DNA of 64,000 nucleotides from Erysipelotrichaceae bacterium (GCA_017405675.1 JAFRAB010000048.1:34701-98700); one strand, 5' to 3'; counted from the first letter of the stretch, positions 1 to 8,797 are shown. Numbers and translations: made by a program. The notes: generated by a model not told the origin, from the letters alone.

Positions 1-625
1 CAAGGACAAAGCATCTTCCATTACCGCCATCAGCGATCATGATGTTCTGTGGTTTAATGTCACCGAGAATAAAACCAGCCTGATGTATTCTGGCAATGGC
101 TTTCAGTATGTCTTCAACCGCTCTTAATCTTTCAAGAGTATCAGAGAATTCTGTTTTATCAGCAGTAATCCCTTTAACGTACTGCATGCGGGTAAACATC
201 TGATTGCAGATCACTGGAACATTTTGTCCAGGACACTGTATGGCAGCTCCTTTGAGTATGCCATTATAAAACGGCATATTCATGATCCTGTTGGTAAGAT
301 CATTTTGCAAGTTCAATGCCACTTCATTCTCGTTTTCCAGAATTCTGTTTATTTCAGTATTCAGGTCATAATCATTATTGTCTGTGTAGACTGATATATT
401 TCCATTATCCCTGCGATAGACATGAACAATATTGAGAACACTGTTTTCTGTATTTGGGAAGCTTTCCTTAATTACCCACACAATGCCGCTATCATCAATA
501 CCCGTATAGATGATGCCTGTTCCACCTTCGCCAATACAATCGGTGATTTTCACACAATGCTTAAAAGTCCCGTTTTCAGCGGGATCAAACCAGATTACAG
601 AGTCGGCTTTCAGTTTGTTTCGCAT
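1..625 (-). CDS. Ser/Thr protein kinase, C-terminal part beyond left edge
   Basis: Cytoplasmic protein kinase domain. The visible N-terminal 208 codons show a glycine-rich loop (GEGGTG), a VIKE segment carrying the ATP-binding lysine, and a catalytic loop reading HQAGFILGDIKPQNIMI, with the D and N of the DxKPxN motif intact. The frame is still open at base 1, so the activation loop, C-lobe and any further domains lie outside. The ATG at 625 follows an AAGGTGA ribosome site with good spacing. It lies about 70 bases behind the 485-residue gene in the same direction, so the two are probably cotranscribed. A PP2A-type phosphatase sits just upstream, which suggests a local phosphorylation switch (inference). 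The substrate cannot be inferred. Confidence 0.85.
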   Translation of the reverse strand, partial: MRNKLKADSVIWFDPAENGTFKHCVKITDCIGEGGTGIIYTGIDDSGIVWVIKESFPNTENSVLNIVHVYRRDNGNISVYTDNNDYDLNTEINRILENENEVALNLQNDLTNRIMNMPFYNGILKGAAIQCPGQNVPVICNQMFTRMQYVKGITADKTEFSDTLERLRAVEDILKAIARIHQAGFILGDIKPQNIMIADGGNGRCFVL

Positions 626-698
626 ATCTGTCACCTTACGTTTATATCATAAACCACAGCAGTTTTAATATCAGGGGATTCGATTAGAACCTTAATAA

Positions 699-2156
699 CT
701 ATATGTCATGAATTTCTACATCATCTCTTGCAATCAGAAAATAATCAGCAGCTATAGCATGCAGTTCCTTAACAGGATATTCTTTCTGCATGCAGACCAT
801 TAACATATCATCAAAGCGGTATTTGGCGCCGGTTTTTTCAAAATGATATTTAGTCAGTAATACATCAGCTTGACTTTTGTAATCATGGAAACGCTGTGTA
901 ATCAATTCATCAGTACCCACAGCAATATCTGACCTGACATATTTACTTATATGGTTATCCAGTGCAAATTTCAGGAAAAAGGAAAATTCCAGGTCTGCTC
1001 TGGTTACTGCCTGCTTCTTTTCATCGACTGCTTTCAGATGTTTTTTAGTAGGCAGAGATCTCATTTCCTGAAGATTGATATAATGCTCATTTTCTATTCT
1101 GCTTCTGAACTGAACCTGGTTTTCATAATAAGGCCAGAACTGTTCAGTAATCGCATCACGGCATTTTCTGAAATCAACTTCAGTATTATTATCTTTGCAA
1201 TAATACTTTTCCCAGTAGTCACCTTTAAAGATCCTGTCCCCTTTCTCGATTACATATCTAAACATGGAATCAAGTTCTTCTTTTGCCTTAATGGAACTGA
1301 TTTTTCCAGATACTTTGATGTTTCGAAGCAGTTTTTCCATTTCTTTTATTGAAGCTTCCTTATCTGTTTCTGCAAGGCTGTTGAAAAAATCCAATGCAAC
1401 ATCTGTATCAGTTGTGCAATTATCAAGGAAAGCTGTTTCGACTTCAGCATCTTCAATAGACATAACCTGTCCAAGATAATCCAGATCATTCAGTGTAATA
1501 TCATGCTGTTTGCGGTTAATGGCATAGAAAACAATAACCTCATATCCATTCCAGATATTTACTGGCAGATTGGGATCAATTGTCTGCATCAGTTCCTTGG
1601 TTTCCGCAGCACTCATCTTAAGCGCATAAGCATAAAGCAGAAGTCTTAACCTGTGCGGACCTTTTTCGGTCATCTGCGATTTCAGGCCAGGGCTGATAAC
1701 ACTTTTATTGAATCTTGCTTTTCTTTTCTTGAGACTTTTATTTCCTTTACTCTTTCTGCCTTTTACACCTTCAAGCTTTTCGAAATCTATATTGGCATCA
1801 GTTTCATTTATATCCTGTCCGTTGATGTTAGATTCGGCAATTTCTATCAAAACACTGTTAAGCGTATATACCAGCTGCTTATATGTATCTTCATCATTGA
1901 CAGCTTCACTGAAAGGTGAGTTATCCTTATCAGAATTCAATTCAGGTGATGGAAATACATATCTGTTTTTCCCCGTTGTTACACAGAAAGTGCCAGCTGA
2001 TTTCTCTGCTGATGTATCTTTGTGGTTATTGTAAAGATACTTGATCAGCTGATAAAACATGTTCTTGTTTTTCTGCGTAAAAAGACTCTTTTTATCATTA
2101 AAAGAGGTATTCCTTTCTTCAATGTATTTTTGTTGTACCTCGGAATAATACGGCAT
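699..2156 (-). CDS. Uncharacterised 485-residue protein beside the kinase
   Basis: I do not recognise a family. The protein is soluble, with no signal peptide and no hydrophobic helix. It has a charged, lysine-rich stretch around residues 130-150 (KGRKSKGNKSLKKRKARF) followed by a predicted mostly helical C-terminal two thirds rich in Lys, Glu and Asp. The start follows CAGGAGAGCATA, a good ribosome site. It is the first gene after the terminator at 2210-2235 and precedes the kinase in the same direction, so it may be a substrate or regulator of the kinase (inference from position only). No catalytic motif is visible. Confidence 0.8.
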   Translation of the reverse strand: MPYYSEVQQKYIEERNTSFNDKKSLFTQKNKNMFYQLIKYLYNNHKDTSAEKSAGTFCVTTGKNRYVFPSPELNSDKDNSPFSEAVNDEDTYKQLVYTLNSVLIEIAESNINGQDINETDANIDFEKLEGVKGRKSKGNKSLKKRKARFNKSVISPGLKSQMTEKGPHRLRLLLYAYALKMSAAETKELMQTIDPNLPVNIWNGYEVIVFYAINRKQHDITLNDLDYLGQVMSIEDAEVETAFLDNCTTDTDVALDFFNSLAETDKEASIKEMEKLLRNIKVSGKISSIKAKEELDSMFRYVIEKGDRIFKGDYWEKYYCKDNNTEVDFRKCRDAITEQFWPYYENQVQFRSRIENEHYINLQEMRSLPTKKHLKAVDEKKQAVTRADLEFSFFLKFALDNHISKYVRSDIAVGTDELITQRFHDYKSQADVLLTKYHFEKTGAKYRFDDMLMVCMQKEYPVKELHAIAADYFLIARDDVEIHDI

Positions 2157-2209
2157 TATGCTCTCCTGAACTAACTGGTTTTACTGCTATTACTATTATT
2201 ATATTACAA

Positions 2210-2235
2210 AAGCCGCATGCTCACACATGCGGCTT
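2210..2235 (-). terminator. Rho-independent terminator behind the phosphatase gene
   Basis: Perfect 10-bp stem (AAGCCGCATG with CATGCGGCTT) and a 6-base loop. On the minus strand it is followed by TTTTGTAAT. It separates the phosphatase transcript from the gene at 699-2156. Confidence 0.85.
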
Positions 2236-2259
2236 ATATATCATTTTAGTAATTACTCT

Positions 2260-2988
2260 CTAACCCTTAACCTGAAATACTTTCCCATCATCAATTCGAT
2301 ATAAGGATAGTTTTCCGCCAAAATATGATGATCCGGTATCAATATCCATGTAATGCTCCTTGATGATTACTGTTTTTGTTTTTTCGATATGAATGGTAGG
2401 AACATGCCCTACTATCATAAATTTATCCAGATTATTTAATACTGCAGCAGGAAGATACCCTTTCTGAAGGTCACAACCGACCATATAGTTATAGGAATCT
2501 GATAAATATGCAGCCATTATACTGGTAGCCACATCAATTTTGTCAGGACCAAAACAGATATGATCAGCATCAAGCCCTGTATGGGTAATGACTGTATCTC
2601 CAAATACAGGTGAAAACACATTAACATACACCGGCATACTGTCAATATAATCAACAAGTGCCTTTCGGGAAACATCATCCGGATAATAATCTTTCAGCTT
2701 TTTAATCGTATTTGTTCCGCCAAAAGCACGATACTCTTTTTCAGACAGCTTTCCTTCCAGATACATCTTCAGAAAAAGTTCGTGATTACCCAGCAAAATG
2801 ACTATGTTATCCGGATATTCACTCTGCATTTTTAAGAACTTTTTGAACACTTCTAAAGGATCCTTTCCCCTGTCAACTATATCTCCACTAACGTAGAGAA
2901 CGTCTTCTGGAAAGGAAACCTTTGCCTTTTTAAGAAGCTCAAAGACATTACTGTTACCATGGATGTCTGATATTACATAAGAACTCAT
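2260..2988 (-). CDS. Metallophosphoesterase, PP2A/PrpE-like Ser/Thr phosphatase family
   Basis: Two-metal calcineurin-type phosphoesterase of 242 residues, about the full length for the bacterial PrpE/ApaH-like group. Metal and catalytic motifs are present in order: SDIHGN near residue 7, SGDIVDRG near 34, LLGNHE near 65, THTG near 135, GHVP near 193 and DTGS near 217. The start follows GGAGTTAGATT. A 77-residue membrane protein gene ends 31 bases upstream, and the kinase gene lies downstream across a terminator. Likely activities are protein phosphatase or nucleotide hydrolase; the neighbouring kinase favours the former, which is inference. Confidence 0.88.
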   Translation of the reverse strand: MSSYVISDIHGNSNVFELLKKAKVSFPEDVLYVSGDIVDRGKDPLEVFKKFLKMQSEYPDNIVILLGNHELFLKMYLEGKLSEKEYRAFGGTNTIKKLKDYYPDDVSRKALVDYIDSMPVYVNVFSPVFGDTVITHTGLDADHICFGPDKIDVATSIMAAYLSDSYNYMVGCDLQKGYLPAAVLNNLDKFMIVGHVPTIHIEKTKTVIIKEHYMDIDTGSSYFGGKLSLYRIDDGKVFQVKG

Positions 2989-3019
2989 AATCTAACTCCA
3001 ATTATCATAACTTTTATAA

Positions 3020-3253
3020 TTAATGTATTTTTTTGTATGCCGGATCTTCCAACAAGATTGTCTCTTCATTTTCATTTTTTGAATTATTAAGACGTCTCAC
3101 CCTTGTTTGGTAATACTTGTCAAATCCATAATAAACATTCAATAATGTAGCATCAATCTCTTTCTGTATGATAGTCTTCATTCGCCTGTCCAGCAAAACT
3201 ACTGCAGCTACAGCAATTGGCCCCAATAAAAACATGAATTTACTGTGTTTCAT
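3020..3253 (-). CDS. Small membrane-anchored protein, 77 residues
   Basis: Family not recognised. Residues 7-22 form one hydrophobic segment (FMFLLGPIAVAAVVLL), followed by a basic DRRMK boundary, so it is a single-pass protein with the C-terminal 50 residues probably in the cytosol. The C-terminus is polar and charged. The start has a strong AAGGAGAGGTAT ribosome site. The stop is 31 bases before the phosphatase start on the same strand, so they are probably one transcript and the peptide may tether or regulate the phosphatase (inference). Confidence 0.7.
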   Translation of the reverse strand: MKHSKFMFLLGPIAVAAVVLLDRRMKTIIQKEIDATLLNVYYGFDKYYQTRVRRLNNSKNENEETILLEDPAYKKIH

Positions 3254-3284
3254 ATACCTCTCCTTCTCAAGTTTAATTACAGTT

Positions 3285-3443
3285 TCATTTTATTGATGAC
3301 ATCATACTTTTATAAGGGTAGTTATTGGAACCTAAATATGAATATAAAAATTCATATTCTTCTGGTGATAAAACTCTAAAAAAGTTTTAGTTCAAAAGCA
3401 AAACTGTACTTCTACTGAAATATTATAGATCAGTCTTCTTCAT
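3285..3443 (-). pseudogene. Decayed small gene with two in-frame TAA codons
   Basis: An ATG at 3443 preceded by AGGAGGATA, a near-perfect ribosome site, opens a 52-codon frame interrupted at codons 7 and 19 by TAA. The rest reads like protein (for example RVLSPEEYEFLYSYLGS) and ends in TGA. Both stops could come from CAA by single C-to-T changes. The family is not recognised. It could instead be a chance open stretch, but the ribosome site and the protein-like C-terminal half argue for a recently lost gene. Confidence 0.35.
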
Positions 3444-3452
3444 TATCCTCCT

Positions 3453-3501
3453 AAAAATATAAAACGTGATCACAAGTGATTTAATCCTTTTTGACCACGT
3501 T
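3453..3501 (-). terminator. Probable terminator of the PTS operon
   Basis: On the minus strand AACGTGGTCA pairs with TGATCACGTT (10 bp, one G-U wobble) around a 19-base loop, followed by TTATATTTTT. It lies 50 bases after the DUF3284 stop codon, where the operon should end. Confidence 0.55.
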
Positions 3502-3551
3502 ATTCGAACCTAAATATTAGGTATAACAAATCTTATGTTTAATAATTATAC

Positions 3552-4010
3552 TTACTTTCTTCTCTTTTTTATCTCTTTAACTGTATTTCTAAACATAAGC
3601 CATTTAGTAAGACTAGGTCTCTCTATTTTTACTTTACTTCCATCATACGCAAAATTATCCTCACTTTTACCGTCATTCAGTTTTTCATTGTATTCTTCAT
3701 AAATGATTTCACACCAATCATCAGTCAATGGTTTTGTTTCCAAACCAATTATGCGATAGAAAGTGTTGCTTTTGAATGAAAAACGATACTTTTCTGGATA
3801 TTTGTACTCCAATAAAGTAACTTCAGCAACATTGTCTGCTTCGTTCTTATATGCTTGTCTGTTAGACATCTTAAAATATGTAAACCCAGGAACAAGTTCA
3901 TCCTCTTTTATTGCTCGGCCTTTAACCTGCAGAAAATCATCTTTAAACATTCCTGAAATCACTTCAAATATCTCTTCACAAGTGCAGTTAAGCTTTAATC
4001 TGTACTTCAT
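3552..4010 (-). CDS. DUF3284 protein, PTS-associated
   Basis: A 152-residue protein resembling the DUF3284 family, small START/SRPBCC-like proteins often found beside beta-glucoside-type PTS genes in Bacillota. It opens with MKYRLKLNCTCEEIFEVI, typical of that group, and has alternating hydrophobic strands in the middle (FRFSFKSNTFYRIIG-like). No catalytic residues are known for the family. It overlaps the stop of the upstream oxidoreductase by four bases (ATGA), so it is the last gene of the PTS operon and translationally coupled. Ligand binding or a polyketide-cyclase-like role is possible but unproven. Confidence 0.65.
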   Translation of the reverse strand: MKYRLKLNCTCEEIFEVISGMFKDDFLQVKGRAIKEDELVPGFTYFKMSNRQAYKNEADNVAEVTLLEYKYPEKYRFSFKSNTFYRIIGLETKPLTDDWCEIIYEEYNEKLNDGKSEDNFAYDGSKVKIERPSLTKWLMFRNTVKEIKKRRK

Positions 4011-5020
4011 CTTACTATATCTGCCGGAAATATGATGCCAGCATCTTTTCTAGCTAAAGTCTGTATCTTTGACACTATCAAACTTATTTCTAAAGACTTA
4101 TTGGCACTGAAAAGATCTTTATTGCTTATCATTCTTTCAAATTCAGTAAATTCATAATACATACGATGTTTGTCGCCATTATAATCATCTTCATTTGAAC
4201 TATCTGCCAAAACTTTCTGTTTACTTTCGGTAGAGTAATACTTAAATCCTCTTAATACATTTACTGGTGATGAAGTAGTAATGCAACCTTTATTTCCCTG
4301 AATGCAGCAGGTTATCGGTGCACTACAGTCTTTTGCTCCTATAGATACGGTTTTAAAGGTTCCATAATCCATTATCAGTATTCCCGAAGTATCTATATTC
4401 CTTTCAATATTTGCCTTATACTCAATGCTTTGAGGCTCTCCAAAAAGGCCAACAAGAAAGTTAACATTATATATGTTCAGGTCCATCAAAGCACCTCCAG
4501 ACATTTCTGGATCGAAAGCCGGCAGTATTACTCCTTTACGAAAACTGTCATACCTGGAAGAATACTGTGAGTAGTTAGTATAGATTATTTTTATATCACC
4601 TAATTCAGGAAGTATTTCCTTTATTTTCAGCATATTAGGAAGATAGTGAGTTGTTACTGCTTCTACTAAAACCAAACCTTTATCCCTGGCAATAGCGGAT
4701 AATTTCAATGCTTCACTATAATTTGAAGTAAAAGGTTTTTCACAGATAACATTCTTGTTATTCTCCAATGCCAGTTTACACATTTTATAATGAAGACTAT
4801 TCGGAACAGCAATATATACAGTATCAATGTCTGCCTTTTCTATCATTTCTTCAGCATCCAAATAATACTCTTTACAAGCTGTTTCATTTACTATCTGTTT
4901 CAGTTTTTCTTCCGCTGCAGGCAGATCTGCTATTGCGACAAAATCAAGTCCTTTAATATCAAAGTAAACCTTCAAAAAATCGTTAACAATTTTTCCGGCA
5001 CCAATAACCCCTAATTTCAT
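4007..5020 (-). CDS. Gfo/Idh/MocA family oxidoreductase A
   Basis: NAD(P)-dependent sugar dehydrogenase of 337 residues, standard length. The Rossmann motif GVIGAGKI is at residues 4-11, the EKP signature is in ICEKPFTS near residue 93, and a substrate-domain motif GGALMDLNIYNV occurs near residue 174. The usual catalytic histidine of the GGxxxDxGxH motif is replaced by tyrosine or asparagine here, as in some family members, so the substrate cannot be read off. The start follows CAGGAGTGCAAA and overlaps the stop of oxidoreductase B by four bases. It is one of two dehydrogenases in this operon; together with the isomerase it suggests oxidation-reduction chemistry on an imported sugar (inference). 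Confidence 0.88.
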   Translation of the reverse strand: MKLGVIGAGKIVNDFLKVYFDIKGLDFVAIADLPAAEEKLKQIVNETACKEYYLDAEEMIEKADIDTVYIAVPNSLHYKMCKLALENNKNVICEKPFTSNYSEALKLSAIARDKGLVLVEAVTTHYLPNMLKIKEILPELGDIKIIYTNYSQYSSRYDSFRKGVILPAFDPEMSGGALMDLNIYNVNFLVGLFGEPQSIEYKANIERNIDTSGILIMDYGTFKTVSIGAKDCSAPITCCIQGNKGCITTSSPVNVLRGFKYYSTESKQKVLADSSNEDDYNGDKHRMYYEFTEFERMISNKDLFSANKSLEISLIVSKIQTLARKDAGIIFPADIVR

Positions 5021-6045
5021 TTTGCACTCCTGGCAATCTGTTCAGCAGCTTTTACTATCTTCAGAACTTCAATTGTTTCTTCATCTTTTATTACTTTTTC
5101 AGTTCCCTTTTCCAACACGTCACGGATATTATCATATATGAAACCGTAATCACCTATTTCAGTTGGAACTTTTTCAGTTACATCATTCCCATTTTCATCA
5201 ACATAACATAATGTACCCCATGTGCTTTCTGGTAATGGGTCAAATGATATTTCTACAGGCCCCGGTTTTGACTTGGCACTAGACTGATGTCCTAAAGAAG
5301 GCATCAGGAAACTACCCTTTTTTCCATGCACTATAAATCTTGGGTAGTCCAGTTTTACGTACATACTTGTTTTTACAATTGCCTTCATGCCATGCGAATA
5401 GAAGAAATCAATATCCCAATACGAATCTGCCTTTCCAGGAAGATCTATACTACGGCAATCATACACCAGTCTTTCAGGAATGCCAAACTGTCCAATAACC
5501 TGATCAATAGGATGTATTCCTATACCTTCTACAAATTTAAAGCCTTCTGTTAAAGCTCTGTTTATGTTGTAATAATCATAATGCGATTCAAATTCAACAA
5601 TATCTCCTAATTTACCTGACTCAATTACCTTTTTTACTGTTAACATATCAGCATCATATCTTCTGTTCTGATTTGTCATCAACAGTAAACCTTTTTCTTT
5701 TGCCAACTCGAACATTTCTTCAGCTTCATTTACGCTTTGCGCCAAAGGCTTTTCACACAGCACATTTTTCCCAGCATTCAGCATCATCCTGGTGTATTCA
5801 ACATGGAATTTATTTGGCGTATTTATTACTACGAGATTTACGTCTTTATCATTAATGACCTGTTGAAGATCTGTTGTAAAACAGATATCAGGATACCATT
5901 TTTCGTCATCTATACCTTCAATTTCAACATCTTCCTGACGGCGATAGATATATTTTACATTGATATAATCTCTTCTTTTACGGACATAAGGCAGATGATA
6001 TCTCTTAACACTTAGTCCAAATCCAATATATGCAACATTTAACAT
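5017..6045 (-). CDS. Gfo/Idh/MocA family oxidoreductase B
   Basis: NAD(P)-dependent dehydrogenase of 342 residues. N-terminal Rossmann motif AYIGFGLSV, EKP motif in VLCEKPLAQ near residue 97, an NRRYD segment near 127, and GIHPIDQVIG near 177 carrying the family's catalytic histidine and aspartate. It differs clearly from oxidoreductase A, so the pair is unlikely to be a recent duplication. The start follows AGAGGGAG. It lies 19 bases behind the isomerase gene and overlaps oxidoreductase A by four bases. Candidate roles are oxidation or reduction of a sugar or sugar phosphate at C3 or the anomeric end; the sequence does not decide. Confidence 0.9.
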   Translation of the reverse strand: MLNVAYIGFGLSVKRYHLPYVRKRRDYINVKYIYRRQEDVEIEGIDDEKWYPDICFTTDLQQVINDKDVNLVVINTPNKFHVEYTRMMLNAGKNVLCEKPLAQSVNEAEEMFELAKEKGLLLMTNQNRRYDADMLTVKKVIESGKLGDIVEFESHYDYYNINRALTEGFKFVEGIGIHPIDQVIGQFGIPERLVYDCRSIDLPGKADSYWDIDFFYSHGMKAIVKTSMYVKLDYPRFIVHGKKGSFLMPSLGHQSSAKSKPGPVEISFDPLPESTWGTLCYVDENGNDVTEKVPTEIGDYGFIYDNIRDVLEKGTEKVIKDEETIEVLKIVKAAEQIARSAK

Positions 6046-6064
6046 ACAATCTTTATTTCTCCCT

Positions 6065-6901
6065 CTATTTTAATGCATGATCAATTGCTTCTTTTGTTCT
6101 TCTAACTTTATCTTCCAAAGAAGGCAATCTTTTCAATTCTTCACTGAAAGATTCGGAAATACAGTAACCGTCATAACCATATTCATTTAATTTTGATAAT
6201 AAAAACTGTGTATCAATTACTCCTGATGTTCCCACCAACATTCTAGGTTTATCCATTAATTCATCAACATTTCCCGGACAGGCATCATTTAAATGTACGT
6301 GATAGATATACTTCGTGCCATTAATTTTTTCAAACACATCTCTATCAGCGCCTGAGCTGTACCAATGCCAGAAGTCAAATGCCAAACCACAATTATCTCC
6401 TATATCACGACATAAAGGCAGTAATGCATCAGCAGTTCTAATAAACGGATATCTCTTTTTCAACATTGTTGTTTTCGGGCCAAGAAATTCCAATGCCAAT
6501 TTCATTCCATGCTTTTTCAATATTTCAGCTACTGGTTTCCATCTTTTAACATGAAATTCATAATTATCCTCAAATTCATATTCATCACTACTGCTTCTCA
6601 CAAAAGTGAAACACATTTTACATCCGACTTTTTCCATTATTTCTACCTTCTGTTCAAATGCAGCTATGTTCTTCTCATATTCTTCGTTGCTTGATTCAAC
6701 AGGTCTGAATGGCATACTGAAAACTGAGATTCCTATTCCAATCTCCTTTATTACTTCAATAGTATTTTCAACACCATATTCTTCTACTAATGCAGGCGTG
6801 GCTTCTATTGCTTTAAACCCATATTTGGCTGCCAGTTCAAGCATTGCTTTTATATTACCGGGGAATTCCCCTATTACACTGTAGTTCAATGCAGCTTTCA
6901 T
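6065..6901 (-). CDS. Sugar phosphate isomerase/epimerase, xylose-isomerase-like TIM barrel
   Basis: A 278-residue AP-endonuclease-2-family TIM barrel. The four usual metal ligands are visible: Glu in LALEFLGP, Asp in LAFDFWHW, His in HVHLND and Glu in ISESFSEE. Such proteins isomerise or epimerise sugars, or act as inosose dehydratase and keto-sugar enzymes. The start follows GGGAGTGTATTATT. It sits between the VOC gene and oxidoreductase B in the PTS operon. Combined with two Gfo/Idh/MocA enzymes, the set resembles pathways working through keto-sugar intermediates (inference). Confidence 0.85.
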   Translation of the reverse strand: MKAALNYSVIGEFPGNIKAMLELAAKYGFKAIEATPALVEEYGVENTIEVIKEIGIGISVFSMPFRPVESSNEEYEKNIAAFEQKVEIMEKVGCKMCFTFVRSSSDEYEFEDNYEFHVKRWKPVAEILKKHGMKLALEFLGPKTTMLKKRYPFIRTADALLPLCRDIGDNCGLAFDFWHWYSSGADRDVFEKINGTKYIYHVHLNDACPGNVDELMDKPRMLVGTSGVIDTQFLLSKLNEYGYDGYCISESFSEELKRLPSLEDKVRRTKEAIDHALK

Positions 6902-6927
6902 AATAATACACTCCCATTTCTATCTTC

Positions 6928-7332
6928 TTATACAAACGAATTCAAAAGATACTGTTTTATTTCTATTCTGTTATCTTCAGGATCTCTTATCCACATATAT
7001 AAAAAATCGTAGTTATCCTTTTCTGGATCAGTTTCAATTCTTATTCCTCTATTAGATAATTCTTTCTTTTTTTCAAAGATATCTTCAACAATCATGATAA
7101 AATGATCAGATCCTCTTTTGATGATGAAACTATCATTTTCTTTCTTTTGAGATATTTCAATTAACCGATTAGTATTTGAATCATAAAATACTGTACTATT
7201 GTTCTTGTATCTTGTTATTTCTTTTAGGCCTAGAATATTACCATAAAAAAATCTCATTCTTCCAATATTCGTACATGTTATATATGTATCAGAGACTTTT
7301 AAAGACGCATCTATTTTAATTTCATTCATCAT
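6928..7332 (-). CDS. VOC (glyoxalase/bleomycin-resistance fold) family protein
   Basis: A 134-residue protein with the paired beta-alpha-beta-beta-beta modules of the vicinal oxygen chelate fold. FYGNILGL marks the first module and the HFIMIV strand plus DPEDNRIEIKQY the second, with a metal-ligand histidine and glutamate visible. The start at the ATG after GGTGGGAAAACA is preferred over an upstream in-frame start because a perfect 15-bp hairpin occupies the intervening bases. Members include lyases, isomerases and dioxygenases; in this catabolic operon an isomerase or lyase is plausible but unproven. Confidence 0.75.
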   Translation of the reverse strand: MMNEIKIDASLKVSDTYITCTNIGRMRFFYGNILGLKEITRYKNNSTVFYDSNTNRLIEISQKKENDSFIIKRGSDHFIMIVEDIFEKKKELSNRGIRIETDPEKDNYDFLYMWIRDPEDNRIEIKQYLLNSFV

Positions 7333-7345
7333 TGTTTTCCCACCA

Positions 7346-7378
7346 ATATACTGACTGCTTAAAAAGCAGTCAGTATAT
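7346..7378 (-). promoter_or_regulatory. Perfect intercistronic hairpin between PTS and VOC genes
   Basis: A 15-bp perfect inverted repeat (arms 7346-7360 and 7364-7378) with a 3-base loop lies between the PTS stop and the VOC ribosome site. No run of T follows on the minus strand, so full termination is unlikely. It could protect the upstream mRNA 3' end or reduce expression of the downstream genes. Confidence 0.7.
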
Positions 7379-7390
7379 TTTGAAATCAAA

Positions 7391-8797
7391 TTACTCAATC
7401 TCAATTTCTTCAGGATGTGCTTTTAATAATACATAAGTAGCAGCAAATGCTGAAGCTATTGATGCAAAGCAAACAATCCAGAATAATGCAAAGTTGAACC
7501 CAATTTTACCATCAGTAGAGATAAAGAACAAAGCTGTAAAGAAACCTGGACATCCACCTACAATATAGCTCTTTAAGCCAAAGATACCTGCAATTGCGCC
7601 GCCTACAAAACATCCAACAGCGCAACCAATCATTGCTCTCGGCCTCATGATAATTGATCCATACCAAGCAGGTTCGATGATACCACAGGTTGAAGTTATA
7701 CCAAACGAAGTATACATACCTTTCTTTTCTTTGTCTTTCTGAACCCGACCAACTGCTAATGCTGTACCGCCAGCTGCCATATTTCCGATTAAAGCCGTTG
7801 GAAGTTTCAATGGGTCATATCCTAGTAATGCATTCAATTCTGCCTGTAGGTTCGCTGTTGCCTTATCCAAGCCAAGCATAACAATATATGGATTAAGCAC
7901 TGAGAAGACAATAACTGCAAGCCATCCAGCTTTATTCATCATTCCCACCATAAATGCACCAACATATTTACTAATCCATGTCCCTATTGGTCCTAAGAAG
8001 CATAATGTTGCAGGAACAACAATTATCATTGTAATCAGAGGTTTTAATGTGTAACTAATTTGTTCTGGCAAGATTTTCTTTAAAAGCTTATCAATGTAAT
8101 ACATTAATCCAACGCCCATTACTACTGGTAAAATCGCATTACTATAGTCTACCTGAGGGATTGCCAGGCCAAACACTGAAAGATCCGCCACATTATTTAT
8201 ATTAGGATGAACCAAAATACCACCAAGCATACCACCTAACACCGGTTCAACTTTTAATCTTTTAGCTGTAGCAAACCCTACCCAGATAGGTAGCCAGTTA
8301 AAACCAACTCTGAAAATATTCAGCAGAACATTAACTGTTGGATTGGCTCCCATGCCAAAGTAGTTAATCAGTAGGTTCCTAATAGCCAGAATCAAACCAC
8401 CTACAATTAGTGCCGGAACAATTGGCATGAAAATAGATGCACTGAAGTTACCAACAACGTGTAAATAATAAAGTAAATCTTTCTTTTCTCCCGTATCAAC
8501 ATTCCTGACAACATCACCATCTTTATCTCTTTCTCTGTGATCCTTGCCATCATATCCTGATATCTCCAGGAAATCTTCATAAGCTTCATTAACATTTGGT
8601 CCAATTACTACTTGTACTTCTCCACCTTTAGCTACAACACCAGCAACTTTTTCGGCTTTCTTGATACCATCAATATTAACTTTTGATTTATCTTTATACA
8701 CAATTCTTAATCTTGAAGCACATCTTTCAATAAACGTAATGTTATCCAATCCGCCCATGTTTTCCAAAACGGTTTTGGACATTTCTTTGTAATTCAT
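7391..8797 (-). CDS. PTS permease EIIBC, glucose/sucrose superfamily
   Basis: Membrane sugar permease of the phosphotransferase system, 468 residues. The N-terminal EIIB domain (about 1-90) holds the phosphocysteine in ERCASRLRI near residue 26. An EIIC domain of about ten membrane segments (about 115-460) follows, with the GIIEPAWYG motif near residue 362 typical of the Glc superfamily. No EIIA domain is fused and none is encoded in the operon, so phosphate must come from an EIIA elsewhere. The start follows GAGAGGAGAAACA. It is the first gene of the operon and is divergent from a DeoR regulator. Substrate is unknown; a glucoside or disaccharide fits the family. Confidence 0.9.
   Translation of the reverse strand: MNYKEMSKTVLENMGGLDNITFIERCASRLRIVYKDKSKVNIDGIKKAEKVAGVVAKGGEVQVVIGPNVNEAYEDFLEISGYDGKDHRERDKDGDVVRNVDTGEKKDLLYYLHVVGNFSASIFMPIVPALIVGGLILAIRNLLINYFGMGANPTVNVLLNIFRVGFNWLPIWVGFATAKRLKVEPVLGGMLGGILVHPNINNVADLSVFGLAIPQVDYSNAILPVVMGVGLMYYIDKLLKKILPEQISYTLKPLITMIIVVPATLCFLGPIGTWISKYVGAFMVGMMNKAGWLAVIVFSVLNPYIVMLGLDKATANLQAELNALLGYDPLKLPTALIGNMAAGGTALAVGRVQKDKEKKGMYTSFGITSTCGIIEPAWYGSIIMRPRAMIGCAVGCFVGGAIAGIFGLKSYIVGGCPGFFTALFFISTDGKIGFNFALFWIVCFASIASAFAATYVLLKAHPEEIEIE

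Noticed and set aside
951..1352. Long plus-strand frames within the 485-residue gene.
   Set aside because: No ribosome site, low-complexity Phe/Ile-rich translation, and full overlap with a well supported minus-strand gene; antisense shadows.
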